From an uncultured Alphaproteobacteria bacterium (GTDB taxonomy: Bacteria; Pseudomonadota; Alphaproteobacteria; HIMB59), in the NCBI GenBank assembly GCA_902617515.1, contig CACMWX010000001.1:1-64000 (forward strand): a stretch of 64,000 nucleotides of DNA, read 5' to 3'. How positions within the stretch are numbered: the first letter of the stretch is position 1; each line of letters starts with the position of its first letter. The translations under genes and the position numbers were made by a program. A model generated the notes under the pieces. That model did not search any database. It was not told the DNA's origin and was given only the letters and a program-made list of their open reading frames with translations. Shown one piece after another: positions 9,417-18,479 of the stretch.

Positions 9417-10651
9417 ATTATTATATTTTTAATTAAATAATTAAAATGTTTACCTCGTTCAATATAATTTTTATAAAAATCAAAAGACTCTCCTCCAGGT
9501 GAAAATAAAATATAATTATAACTATTGAACTTAATTATAATTTTTAAAAAATTAATTAAATTTTTAAGATTTGAAAATTTGTAGTATCTAGAGTTATTTA
9601 AATTTAAATAATTAATATATGAATTAGAGTAATTTCCAAATATCAATACCAATGTATCTGTTATATTTAACTTAAAATTAATATCTTGTTTTTTTAATTT
9701 ACCACCGAGAATAAGTATTTTTTTTGAACTTTTTATAAGATTGATTTTATTTACAGCATTATTTAAGTTAGTGCACTTACTGTCATTATAAATATTTAAT
9801 TTTTTTGACTCATAGATCAATTCATTTCTAAATTTCAAACATTTAGATATGTTTAATTTTTCAAAATTAATATCAGTATCAATAACTTTAATTAATTTTT
9901 TAATAGTGTTTAAATTAATTGCTTTGAAATATTGATTAAGATTATTTGTATTAATTGATATATCATTAAATAGAGATATATTTTTGATCTTTATATAGTT
10001 TTTAAATTTCAAATAAGTTTTTTTGGAAAGAAATAAATTAGAGTCAGTTTGTAGTAATTTTTGAATACGAAATTTTGATTTTATATAATTTTTTTGATTT
10101 ATATGATAATCTAAATGATCACTATAAATATTAGTAATTAACGCATATTTCACTCTTAAAAATCTTAGTTTATCTAGTTGATATGAACTCAATTCAACAA
10201 TTAAAAAATCTATTTTTGATAAATAATTTTTTAGATTTTTTTTATCCAAGATGGTATTACCATAGTTACCAATAATTTTGGTATTATATTTTTTTGATAG
10301 AATCTCATTAATATATAGGCATATGGACGATTTACCTTCTGTTCCTGTTACTCCAATTATTTTTTGATATGGAATTTCCAAATTTAAAAAATCTAAATCA
10401 ATTAGTATTTTTTTTTTAAACTTATACAGAAAATGATTTTTTTTTATTTTTATTGAGGGCGAAACAACAAAATAATCATATTTTTTTAAATTTTTTAATA
10501 GATATGTTTTGCTAATTAATTTTGTGTTTTTTATTTTTTTAAAATCATCAAAAATATTATATTTACAATTTTGATTGATAAAGTAATTTTCTATTGATTT
10601 TCCACTTATACCGTAACCATATATCAGAAACTTTTTTTTTAAATTTATCAA
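9413..10651 (-). CDS. murD: UDP-N-acetylmuramoylalanine--D-glutamate ligase
   Basis: 'IIGVTGTEGKSSI' ATP site, 'LSSYQLD', 'TNIYSDHLDYH'; dcw context. Confidence 0.9.
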   Translation of the reverse strand: MINLKKKFLIYGYGISGKSIENYFINQNCKYNIFDDFKKIKNTKLISKTYLLKNLKKYDYFVVSPSIKIKKNHFLYKFKKKILIDLDFLNLEIPYQKIIGVTGTEGKSSICLYINEILSKKYNTKIIGNYGNTILDKKNLKNYLSKIDFLIVELSSYQLDKLRFLRVKYALITNIYSDHLDYHINQKNYIKSKFRIQKLLQTDSNLFLSKKTYLKFKNYIKIKNISLFNDISINTNNLNQYFKAINLNTIKKLIKVIDTDINFEKLNISKCLKFRNELIYESKKLNIYNDSKCTNLNNAVNKINLIKSSKKILILGGKLKKQDINFKLNITDTLVLIFGNYSNSYINYLNLNNSRYYKFSNLKNLINFLKIIIKFNSYNYILFSPGGESFDFYKNYIERGKHFNYLIKNIII

Positions 10652-11728
10652 TTATCTTATTTTTAACAGTGATAATGCTAAGAGGCAAAAAAGAAAGCTC
10701 AATATCCAAAACCTAATAACAATTTTTTGTTCTGAAAGCCCTTTTTTTTCATAGTGGTGATGAAGTGGGGCCATTAAAAATAATCTTTTACCTTTTGAAA
10801 ATCTAAAGTAAGCAACCTGTAACATAACTGATATTGTTTCAATAACAAAAAGACCACCAGCTACTGCTAAAACTATTTCTTGTTTTAGAAGAATTGAAGT
10901 TACTGCTAGCGAAGCACCAAGAGATTGGGATCCGGTGTCTCCCATGAAAATAGTGGCTGGGCTAGAATTAAACCATAAGAAACCTAATAATGCTCCAATT
11001 GATGATGTACAAAGAATTACTATCTCACCTGAACCACTTATATAATTTACTAAAAGATACTCAGAAAAATTTATATTACCTAAAATATAAGCAAAAATAG
11101 CAAACGTAAGAAATACGAATATTAAAGGCATTGAAACCAAACCATCTAAACCGTCAGTTAAATTTGTAGCATTTGTTGACCCAATGATAATAAATAAAAT
11201 TAGAAAAAAATACATATAACCTAATTCAATTGAAACATCTTTTAAAAAGGGAATACTAAATTTATTCAAATCAAAACCATTGTACCTGATAGTGAAATAG
11301 ATAATTATAGTTGCCAATAACTGGGATATGAATTTAGTCTTGGATGATATGCCTTTTCCTACTTTAACTTTTTTATAATCATCTATAAAGCCTATAAGGC
11401 CAAAAAGAATTAATGTTAAAATTAAAATATAATTAAATTTTGAAAAATCAGATGTCCAAATAATTGAACTAAAGATTATTGAGAAAAGAATTAGTAATCC
11501 TCCTAATGTTGGTGTTCCTTTCTTACTATAATGTGTTTGAGGACCATCTTTTCGTATAGGTTGACCACTTGGGAAAATATTCTTTTGTAATTTAATCCAA
11601 TAAGGCATTAACCAAATTATTAAAAAAAAAGAGCTGACTAAAGATAAGCCTGCTCTAAAAGAAATATATCCAAATAAATTAAAAATAAATTCAATTTCTC
11701 TTAAAGAATAAAGGTAATCACCTAACAT
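10652..11728 (-). CDS. mraY: Phospho-N-acetylmuramoyl-pentapeptide-transferase
   Basis: 'GLIGFIDDYKKV', 'NATNLTDGLDGL', 'FMGDTGSQSLGA', 'APLHHHYEKKG'. Confidence 0.97.
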   Translation of the reverse strand: MLGDYLYSLREIEFIFNLFGYISFRAGLSLVSSFFLIIWLMPYWIKLQKNIFPSGQPIRKDGPQTHYSKKGTPTLGGLLILFSIIFSSIIWTSDFSKFNYILILTLILFGLIGFIDDYKKVKVGKGISSKTKFISQLLATIIIYFTIRYNGFDLNKFSIPFLKDVSIELGYMYFFLILFIIIGSTNATNLTDGLDGLVSMPLIFVFLTFAIFAYILGNINFSEYLLVNYISGSGEIVILCTSSIGALLGFLWFNSSPATIFMGDTGSQSLGASLAVTSILLKQEIVLAVAGGLFVIETISVMLQVAYFRFSKGKRLFLMAPLHHHYEKKGLSEQKIVIRFWILSFLFCLLALSLLKIR

Positions 11729-13016
11729 ATTTTTTTATTACTCTATCTAATTGATTGTTTCTTGAACCCATAACAAAAATATTTTTAAAATTTTTAATTC
11801 TTTTATCTAAATATTTAGTAACAGGTTTATAATTTTTATAAAATTTAAAGTCTAAATATATTTTTTTAAACTTGTTAAACTCATCACCTATAAAAATAAT
11901 ATTTTTCAGAGATAAATCAGAGACTAATTGAAGTATATTTAAGTGATAGTAATCTGAGTGTTTTCCTAATTCCATCATTGATCCTAAAATGTAAACTTTT
12001 TGATGAATTTTTCTCTTATTAAATATTAATATTTGTTTATTTAATGAGTAAGGACATGCATTATAGCTATGATCATAAAAATTAACTTTTTTTTTGCCTA
12101 TTATGGTTGAAACCTTTCTGCCTCTTGACTTGATTATAGATTCTTCATAAAAAAAATTTTTAAAATTTAAATTTTTAATGATTTTACTGAGAAATAAAAA
12201 AGAAATTATAGCAATATCCTCATAAAAATTTCCCATGGAAGACTGAATTTTATAAGCTCTATTTTTTATTGTGAAATCTATAGTGTAAAAATTTTTAGTT
12301 TTTAAACTATTTTTTTTTAAATTTTCTACATTCAAAAGTTGTACTTTTGAATTAATTCTAGTTTTGATATAACGAGGATCATAATTAAAATTAATTATTC
12401 CGGCTATCAATCTTTGTGAATTAAATATTTTTAATTTATTATCAATCAAATGTTTGAAATCTCTAAAATTTCCAATATGAGAATTTTCTATACATGTGAC
12501 TAAACTGTAATGTGGCTGTAAGATTTTAACTAATTTACCCATTTCACTAGAATTATTAATTCCTAATTCAAAAACTGAATATTCACATTTGACATTCATG
12601 TTCATAATTGAAAATTGTAGTCCTTGTAAATTATTATAGTTTTTAAAAGACCTGTATGTCTTAAATTGGTTATTTTTAAGAATATGGTAAATATTCTCTT
12701 TAAATGTTGTTTTACCTACAGAACCGGTAATTGCAATAATCTTACCTTTATAGGATTCAAGAATAAACTTGCAAAAGTTTTTAATAAAAATTTTAGTATC
12801 CTTAACATATATACAATTTGATGAATCAACTTTTAAATCAATAATTACTAAAGATGCTTTTTTTTTAATAGCATCTTTGAAATATAAACTACCATTATTG
12901 GTTTTTGTTTTTAAACCAATAAATATATCATTTTCATTTAATAATCTTGTGTCAAAAACTATATTACTGTTATGTTTTAATTTTAAAGATGAAATGAGTT
13001 TATAAATTTTTTGCAT
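11718..13016 (-). CDS. murF: UDP-N-acetylmuramoyl-tripeptide--D-alanyl-D-alanine ligase
   Basis: 'IIAITGSVGKTTFKENI', 'FELGINNSSEMGKL', 'ILGSMMELG'; position between murE and mraY. Confidence 0.9.
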   Translation of the reverse strand: MQKIYKLISSLKLKHNSNIVFDTRLLNENDIFIGLKTKTNNGSLYFKDAIKKKASLVIIDLKVDSSNCIYVKDTKIFIKNFCKFILESYKGKIIAITGSVGKTTFKENIYHILKNNQFKTYRSFKNYNNLQGLQFSIMNMNVKCEYSVFELGINNSSEMGKLVKILQPHYSLVTCIENSHIGNFRDFKHLIDNKLKIFNSQRLIAGIINFNYDPRYIKTRINSKVQLLNVENLKKNSLKTKNFYTIDFTIKNRAYKIQSSMGNFYEDIAIISFLFLSKIIKNLNFKNFFYEESIIKSRGRKVSTIIGKKKVNFYDHSYNACPYSLNKQILIFNKRKIHQKVYILGSMMELGKHSDYYHLNILQLVSDLSLKNIIFIGDEFNKFKKIYLDFKFYKNYKPVTKYLDKRIKNFKNIFVMGSRNNQLDRVIKKYVR

Positions 13017-14379
13017 AGTTTGATGAAATTAATCTGTCGTTAAATGGATAATATTTATCATTATAAATTTGTATTTCCTCATGTCCTTTACCGGCAATTA
13101 TTAAAATACCATTTTTATTTTTTAAAATATTTATACCGAGTTTAATTGCTTTCCTTCTATTTGGTATTTCAATTGGATTAGAGGAATATTTTATAAGAGT
13201 TTTTCTTATTCCTGCCGGGTTTTCAAACCTTGGATTATCATCTGTAATTATTTGTAAATTTGTAAATTTTGATACAACTTTAGCAATTTGAGCGCGTTTA
13301 TTTTTATCTCTATTACCTCCACAACCATAAATAATAATTATGTATTTATTCAATATAGCAAATTTATTTAGTAAATTTTTATATGCATCTTTCGAGTGAG
13401 CGTAATCTACTATAATTATTTTATTTTTTTTATTATAAATAATTTCTGATCTTCCAGGAGGTAATAGTGTGTTATTTAGCTTGTGAGGGCAGTTTTTAAT
13501 AATTTTTTTATAAAGCATCAATATAGTTAAAATATTATTAATCATAAAATAATTAAAAGATTTTATTCTATAACAATAATTATTAGTAATAATTTCATAT
13601 GTATTAATATTTTTTTGAACAATAGATATATTATTTTTAGTTTGAAAATTTCTTTGGGATATTAAGTTTCTCCCAAAACTTTTGAATTTATTTTTTAAAT
13701 TGTGGTCCTGCAAAAATAATATTGAGTTTTTTAATTTTTGTTTTTTAATTAGATTAATTTTTGCTGAATGGTAGTTTTTTATATTAATATGATAATCAAG
13801 GTGATCTGATTTTAAATTTGTTAACACACAATAGTTATACTTAAGATTACCGATTCTACCCTCACTGTAGCCAATACTCGACACCTCAATAAAAACAAAT
13901 TTAATATTATTTTCTTTTGCTATATCGATTAAATTTAGTATCTCAAAATAAGAGGGTGTCGTATTATTTAAATTTTTAATCTTTCTTGAGTTAATGAAAA
14001 AACCTAAAGTACCAATATAACAAGATTTTTTTCCATTAATATTAAATAATTTGTTAGCACCATAAGCTATAGATGTTTTACCATTAGTACCGGTAACAAA
14101 AATAACTTTTATATCTTTGAAATTGTAAAATATTTCAGCTATTTTATCTAAGTCTTTTTTATTTTTATAATAAAAATAATTTATACTATCATCGTCAAAA
14201 ATTTTTTTAAAATTGATACTACAAATAATAAATTTACACTTTTTTTTTTGTGCAAGCTTATGATATTTTAAAAATTTTTTAATATCATTATTATTAAACA
14301 AAAAAATTGATTTTTTATTTATATCTTGCCAATTGGTAACAATTTTAAAACCTTTTTTATATAATTTATCTAAATTCAT
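13000..14379 (-). CDS. murE: UDP-N-acetylmuramoyl-L-alanyl-D-glutamate--2,6-diaminopimelate ligase
   Basis: 'FVTGTNGKTSIAYG', 'TNLKSDHLDYH', 'TDDNPRFENP' (DNPR motif), 'IAGKGHEEIQ'. Confidence 0.95.
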   Translation of the reverse strand: MNLDKLYKKGFKIVTNWQDINKKSIFLFNNNDIKKFLKYHKLAQKKKCKFIICSINFKKIFDDDSINYFYYKNKKDLDKIAEIFYNFKDIKVIFVTGTNGKTSIAYGANKLFNINGKKSCYIGTLGFFINSRKIKNLNNTTPSYFEILNLIDIAKENNIKFVFIEVSSIGYSEGRIGNLKYNYCVLTNLKSDHLDYHINIKNYHSAKINLIKKQKLKNSILFLQDHNLKNKFKSFGRNLISQRNFQTKNNISIVQKNINTYEIITNNYCYRIKSFNYFMINNILTILMLYKKIIKNCPHKLNNTLLPPGRSEIIYNKKNKIIIVDYAHSKDAYKNLLNKFAILNKYIIIIYGCGGNRDKNKRAQIAKVVSKFTNLQIITDDNPRFENPAGIRKTLIKYSSNPIEIPNRRKAIKLGINILKNKNGILIIAGKGHEEIQIYNDKYYPFNDRLISSNYAKNL

Positions 14380-15848
14380 TAGATATCTGTGCTTTTAGTT
14401 TTAATTATAGATAGGTCCAAATACATATAAATTTCTTTTAAAAGATTGTAAAATGCTGGTTTTACAGTATTTCCTGCAGTCATATACTTACCATATGACT
14501 TTTTTGGATTTTGCATAAAAGTTAAATTTAAATATTTTGGATTATTATATGGGAAGAAACTTATATATGTAACATTTTGTATTTTTTTATTATTAAAAAT
14601 AGTTTGATCGGCTGTGCCAGTTTTACCAGCTATTAAAAAATTTTTATATAAATCATCATTAGACTCATTTGCATAAAATAATAATTTATTTATTGAGTTA
14701 GTTATTTGATTATATTGATTTTTTTTTAATTCTTTTGTTTGTTTTTCAAAGGTAGCATGAAAATCATTCCTACCAGTTATTATTTTTCCATATGCATTAA
14801 TCAATTGAATTGTAGTAACCGATAAACCATAGCCAAATGGAATATTATCACAATAACTACCTCTAAAATTATTAATTTTAGGCTCTAAAGAATTCATGTT
14901 ATAACCAATGTTTATTGAATTTAATAATCCAATTTGCTCTAAATCATTCTTGAATTCTTTTTGACAGTCTAGATTTCTTCCAATTAAAATAGCACCTCTA
15001 TTTGATGATTTTTTTAATATATCTTTTACTTGCATTGGTGCATTACTATTTTTTGGGAAATCATTAATTAGCTTATTTCCAATATATACAGATTGATCAA
15101 CATCAAAATATTCATTTAATTGGATTTTTTCGTTTTTTAATGCGGAATAAACAGTAAATGTCTTAAAAACAGAGCCAAAATCAAATCTCAGATCCTTAAG
15201 AGGTAATAGTGTTTGATCAAACTGATCTTCAATTTTTCTATTATCTAAAAAAACATTACTAACTATTTCCTCACTGCTTAAGTCAACTAAGACATTCATA
15301 GAGTAATCAGGATTTAAAATAGAAACATCTTTATTTAATGAGTCATATATTTTCCTTTGGATTTGAATATCTAGAGATAATTCTACGTCTGTCTCATTGG
15401 TATCTACATATTTTTCAATTAAAGATATTCCTTTATGATCAATATTTGTATTTCCAATCAGATTATTTGTTAAAGAACTGTAGGGGTATTTTCTAGTTAA
15501 TATTTTTTCAAATTTTATAAATGGATTACCTATATAAATATACTCTTTTATGTTATTGAGAGACACATCTCTTTTAATATACTTAAATTTATTTTTGTTA
15601 TCGATAATTGAGTAGTTGTAATCAGAGTATGCTAGAATATTTTTATTAAAATCATAAATAGTTGGCAAAATTTTTAAATATTCATTTTTTGAAATCGACA
15701 TAAAATTACTTTTATTATCTAAGCTAATATAAATAAGCCTAATAAAAATTGCGGTGAAAAGAATTAAAATTGCAAAGATAAATAAATTGTAATAGTTTTT
15801 TGTATTTGTAATGGACTTATAATCTGTTTCATTACTCAGATTTAACAT
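14379..15848 (-). CDS. ftsI: Penicillin-binding protein (FtsI/PBP3-like transpeptidase)
   Basis: SxxK 'FGSVFKTF', SxN 'KKSSNRGA', 'AGKTGTAD'; dcw position. Confidence 0.9.
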   Translation of the reverse strand: MLNLSNETDYKSITNTKNYYNLFIFAILILFTAIFIRLIYISLDNKSNFMSISKNEYLKILPTIYDFNKNILAYSDYNYSIIDNKNKFKYIKRDVSLNNIKEYIYIGNPFIKFEKILTRKYPYSSLTNNLIGNTNIDHKGISLIEKYVDTNETDVELSLDIQIQRKIYDSLNKDVSILNPDYSMNVLVDLSSEEIVSNVFLDNRKIEDQFDQTLLPLKDLRFDFGSVFKTFTVYSALKNEKIQLNEYFDVDQSVYIGNKLINDFPKNSNAPMQVKDILKKSSNRGAILIGRNLDCQKEFKNDLEQIGLLNSINIGYNMNSLEPKINNFRGSYCDNIPFGYGLSVTTIQLINAYGKIITGRNDFHATFEKQTKELKKNQYNQITNSINKLLFYANESNDDLYKNFLIAGKTGTADQTIFNNKKIQNVTYISFFPYNNPKYLNLTFMQNPKKSYGKYMTAGNTVKPAFYNLLKEIYMYLDLSIIKTKSTDI

Positions 15849-16128
15849 AATTGACCTTTATAATTGTAAAGTCATCAAATTCATTTCTATCAAACCTAAT
15901 AATCTTGTTAAATTGAATATTATTAATATTTTTTAAATCATTTAGTTGCAACTCGTTTAAATGCTTTGATAGTAATATTTCTTTATTAATATAAATTTGT
16001 TTATTTTTAAAATAGTTATTTTTTAAAAAAGATAATTCATTTTCTTTAATCTTTATCTCATTTTTAAAACTTAAAAATAAAATTACAAAACAAAATAATA
16101 CAAAGAATTTAGAAATATGACTAATCAA
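15832..16128 (-). CDS. ftsL: Putative FtsL-like division protein
   Basis: Small single-TM protein between rsmH and ftsI. Assigned by position and size, little sequence signal. Confidence 0.6.
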   Translation of the reverse strand: MISHISKFFVLFCFVILFLSFKNEIKIKENELSFLKNNYFKNKQIYINKEILLSKHLNELQLNDLKNINNIQFNKIIRFDRNEFDDFTIIKVNYVKSE

Positions 16129-17027
16129 TTTATAAATTTCCCCACTCTAAGTTTGGCAGATCTTGATCGATGGTTCTCATAAATTTCTGAATTTGATGCA
16201 ATAATTGGTTTTTTAGTGAGATTTTCAAATCCCCAATTTTCTGAATTTTGAAAATTTTTATTTTTTTTTACCTTATTAGCTCTAAAGTAGTTTTTTACAA
16301 TTCTGTCTTCTAAACTATGGAATGAAATCACAGCCAAAAAAGCATTTGACTCTAAGAGATTATGTACTTTTTCTAAAAATATTATTAGATTTTCCAATTC
16401 ACTATTTGTTTCAATTCTTAAGGCTTGGAATGCTTGAGTAGCAAAGTGAATTTTTTTTGATCTGAAATTAACTCCGCTATTTCTCAAAATTTCAATCAAT
16501 TCAAAGTTTGTATTTATTTCTCTAATTGAACGCTGTTCAACAATGTATTGGGCTAATTTTGCAGCTTTATTGATTTCGCCATAATTATAAAAAACTCTCT
16601 CTAGTTCCTCTTTACTATATTTATTAATTATTTTATGTGCTGTTAATTTACCACCTAAATAATTCATATTTAAATTAGAGTTTATTTTGAAAGATAAACC
16701 AATTTTATTATTGCCAAGTTGGTTTGATGAATAACCTAAATCTAATATTATAAAGCTGAATTTTTTTAATTTAATATTCAACATATCAATATCTTTAAAA
16801 TTAATTTTGTAAAATAAAAAATTAGAAAAATCTTTTTTTATTTTTTTTGCTATCGATTGTGAAAATTCATCGTTATCAATAGCTGTTACAGAGTGACCTT
16901 TTTCAAGAAATTTTATGGAGTGTCCTCCTCCTCCAAATGTGCAATCAAGAATAGATAACTTTTTTTCTTTATCAATGAATGACAAAATTTCATTTGACAT
17001 TATAGGAATGTGCTGGTTTGTGATCAT
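16125..17027 (-). CDS. rsmH: 16S rRNA (cytosine(1402)-N(4))-methyltransferase
   Basis: 'HIPIMSNEILSFI', 'DCTFGGGGHS', 'DLGYSSNQL', 'AFQALRIETNSEL', 'SFHSLEDRIVKNYF'. Confidence 0.97.
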   Translation of the reverse strand: MITNQHIPIMSNEILSFIDKEKKLSILDCTFGGGGHSIKFLEKGHSVTAIDNDEFSQSIAKKIKKDFSNFLFYKINFKDIDMLNIKLKKFSFIILDLGYSSNQLGNNKIGLSFKINSNLNMNYLGGKLTAHKIINKYSKEELERVFYNYGEINKAAKLAQYIVEQRSIREINTNFELIEILRNSGVNFRSKKIHFATQAFQALRIETNSELENLIIFLEKVHNLLESNAFLAVISFHSLEDRIVKNYFRANKVKKNKNFQNSENWGFENLTKKPIIASNSEIYENHRSRSAKLRVGKFIN

Positions 17028-17434
17028 TTAAATTTATTTCTTGATATTTTTTTATGTGTCTCACCTAAATTTTTTTCCCAAATTTCAAAATGATTTCCTT
17101 TTCCAATAAATATTAAATCTTTAGATAACTTTGAAAATTTTTGTAATTGTTCTTTCATAATAAATCTACCATCTTTATCAATAGTTATCTCTTCTAAATC
17201 AGAAAGTATCGCAGTCTTAAAATGATCATTTTTTTTTGAAAAGAAATCTTTTTCTTCAAAACTTTTCACAATAGAATTTATCTTTGAGGCTAAATGAACT
17301 TCTAGACAAGTATATTTTAAACTTTTAAAAATATATATTTTTTCTTTTGAACTATTTATCGTTGATCTATACGGCGAGGGAATAGCCACTCTATTTTTTG
17401 TGTCGATAATTCCATAGAAAGATGAGAGAAACAT
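17024..17434 (-). CDS. mraZ: Transcriptional regulator / division protein MraZ
   Basis: 'MFLSSFYGIIDTKNRVAIPSPYRS', 'LEEITIDKDGRFIM'; next to rsmH. ATG at 17434 fits MraZ N-termini better than the ATG at 17440. Confidence 0.93.
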   Translation of the reverse strand: MFLSSFYGIIDTKNRVAIPSPYRSTINSSKEKIYIFKSLKYTCLEVHLASKINSIVKSFEEKDFFSKKNDHFKTAILSDLEEITIDKDGRFIMKEQLQKFSKLSKDLIFIGKGNHFEIWEKNLGETHKKISRNKFK

Positions 17435-17439
17435 TAACA

Positions 17440-17474
17440 TGGTATTTTATGGGATTATATGGGATTATTTGTAA
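17440..17474 (+). promoter_or_regulatory. Putative MraZ-box array (10-bp-spaced TGGGA repeats)
   Basis: Plus strand TGGTA(17440)-TGGGA(17450)-TGGGA(17460)-TGTAA(17470) at exact 10-bp spacing just upstream of mraZ. Confidence 0.55.
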
Positions 17475-17481
17475 ATAGCAA
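17454..17481 (-). promoter_or_regulatory. Putative sigma70-type promoter of mraZ (-35 TTGCTA, 16-bp spacer, -10 TATAAT)
   Basis: Minus strand reads TTGCTA-TTTACAAATAATCCCA-TATAAT, with the -10 about 15-20 nt from the mraZ ATGs. Confidence 0.6.
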
Positions 17482-17488
17482 ATATTTA

Positions 17489-17814
17489 TGGGTAGCTATA
17501 AGCTGAGTTCTGTAATTTTTAAATTGCAGTCATTTATCTTGGCTAATTATTACTAACTAGCTCTAGCGATCAACCCTGGTCAGCTGTAGAAATAGCTTTA
17601 ACCTCTATTTGATCTTACACGTGATAGGGTTTACATATTGCGATATTGTTTAAATACCCGGTAAGCTCTTACCTCACCTTTTCACCCTTACCTTTCGGCG
17701 GTATATTTCTGCTGCACTTTCCCTAAGGTTACCCTCGACGGAAGTTATCCGTTATCACTTTCTACTCGAGCTCAGACTTTCCTCTTTGTATACAAAGCGA
17801 CTGCACGCTACCCA
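17489..17814 (-). ncRNA. rnpB: RNase P RNA (bacterial type A)
   Basis: Minus strand contains 'GAGGAAAGTCTGAGCTC', 'AGGGAAAGTGCAGCAGAAATATACCGCC', 'AAGGGTGAAAAGGTGAGGTAAGAGCTTACCG', 'ACAGAACTCAGCTTATAG'. Termini TGGGTAGC/GCTACCCA form an 8-bp P1. Confidence 0.96.
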
Positions 17815-17832
17815 ACACGAATATATATAACT

Positions 17833-18477
17833 TTAATTAAATAATAAATTATAAAAATCATTAATGAATTTCTTTGATATAGATGCTGAAATTCTTTTAT
17901 AATTTAAAGTTCTTTTTACTGATTTTATACAATATTTCTTATAGTTTTTTATATACATCTTATTAAAACCGTAAAGACTTAGCATTTTATTAATATCTTG
18001 TATTTCTTTATGTTTATTATTGTGCTTTTCTCTTCTAACACCAATTCTATTTAAAAAAAATTTTTCTCCTGGATCCTTTTTTCTATTTGGTGCAATATCA
18101 GAGTGATAGAGAACATTTTTGTCTTTTATATAAAAATTACTTTTAAGAAACAAAATTACATTTTTAAGAGAGTTGTATTGTTTATTAGTAAAATTTGAAT
18201 AGCCAAATTCATGACCTTTATTTTCCAATTCAATACCAATTGATAAATCGTTTATATTTTCATAATTTTTCCAACTAGATTTTCCAGCATGCCATGCTTT
18301 TAATTTTGGGCATAATAAGTTGTAAATGACACCCTTTCTAGTAATAAGATAGTGTGCGCTTACTTTTGAATTACTATCAGATAGCTTTTGATAAGCTAAT
18401 TTAAGATTTTTCATACCTGTGTAATGAATAATAATATATTTGACTATTTTATTTTTTTTTCTGAAGCTATAATTCAT
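17833..18477 (-). CDS. N-acetylmuramoyl-L-alanine amidase (AmpD/amidase_2 family)
   Basis: 'IIIHYTGM', 'VSAHYLITRKGVIYNLL', 'AWHAGKSSW', 'SIGIELENKGHE', 'HSDIAPNRKKDPGEKFF'. Confidence 0.93.
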   Translation of the reverse strand: MNYSFRKKNKIVKYIIIHYTGMKNLKLAYQKLSDSNSKVSAHYLITRKGVIYNLLCPKLKAWHAGKSSWKNYENINDLSIGIELENKGHEFGYSNFTNKQYNSLKNVILFLKSNFYIKDKNVLYHSDIAPNRKKDPGEKFFLNRIGVRREKHNNKHKEIQDINKMLSLYGFNKMYIKNYKKYCIKSVKRTLNYKRISASISKKFINDFYNLLFN

Positions 18478-18479
18478 AT

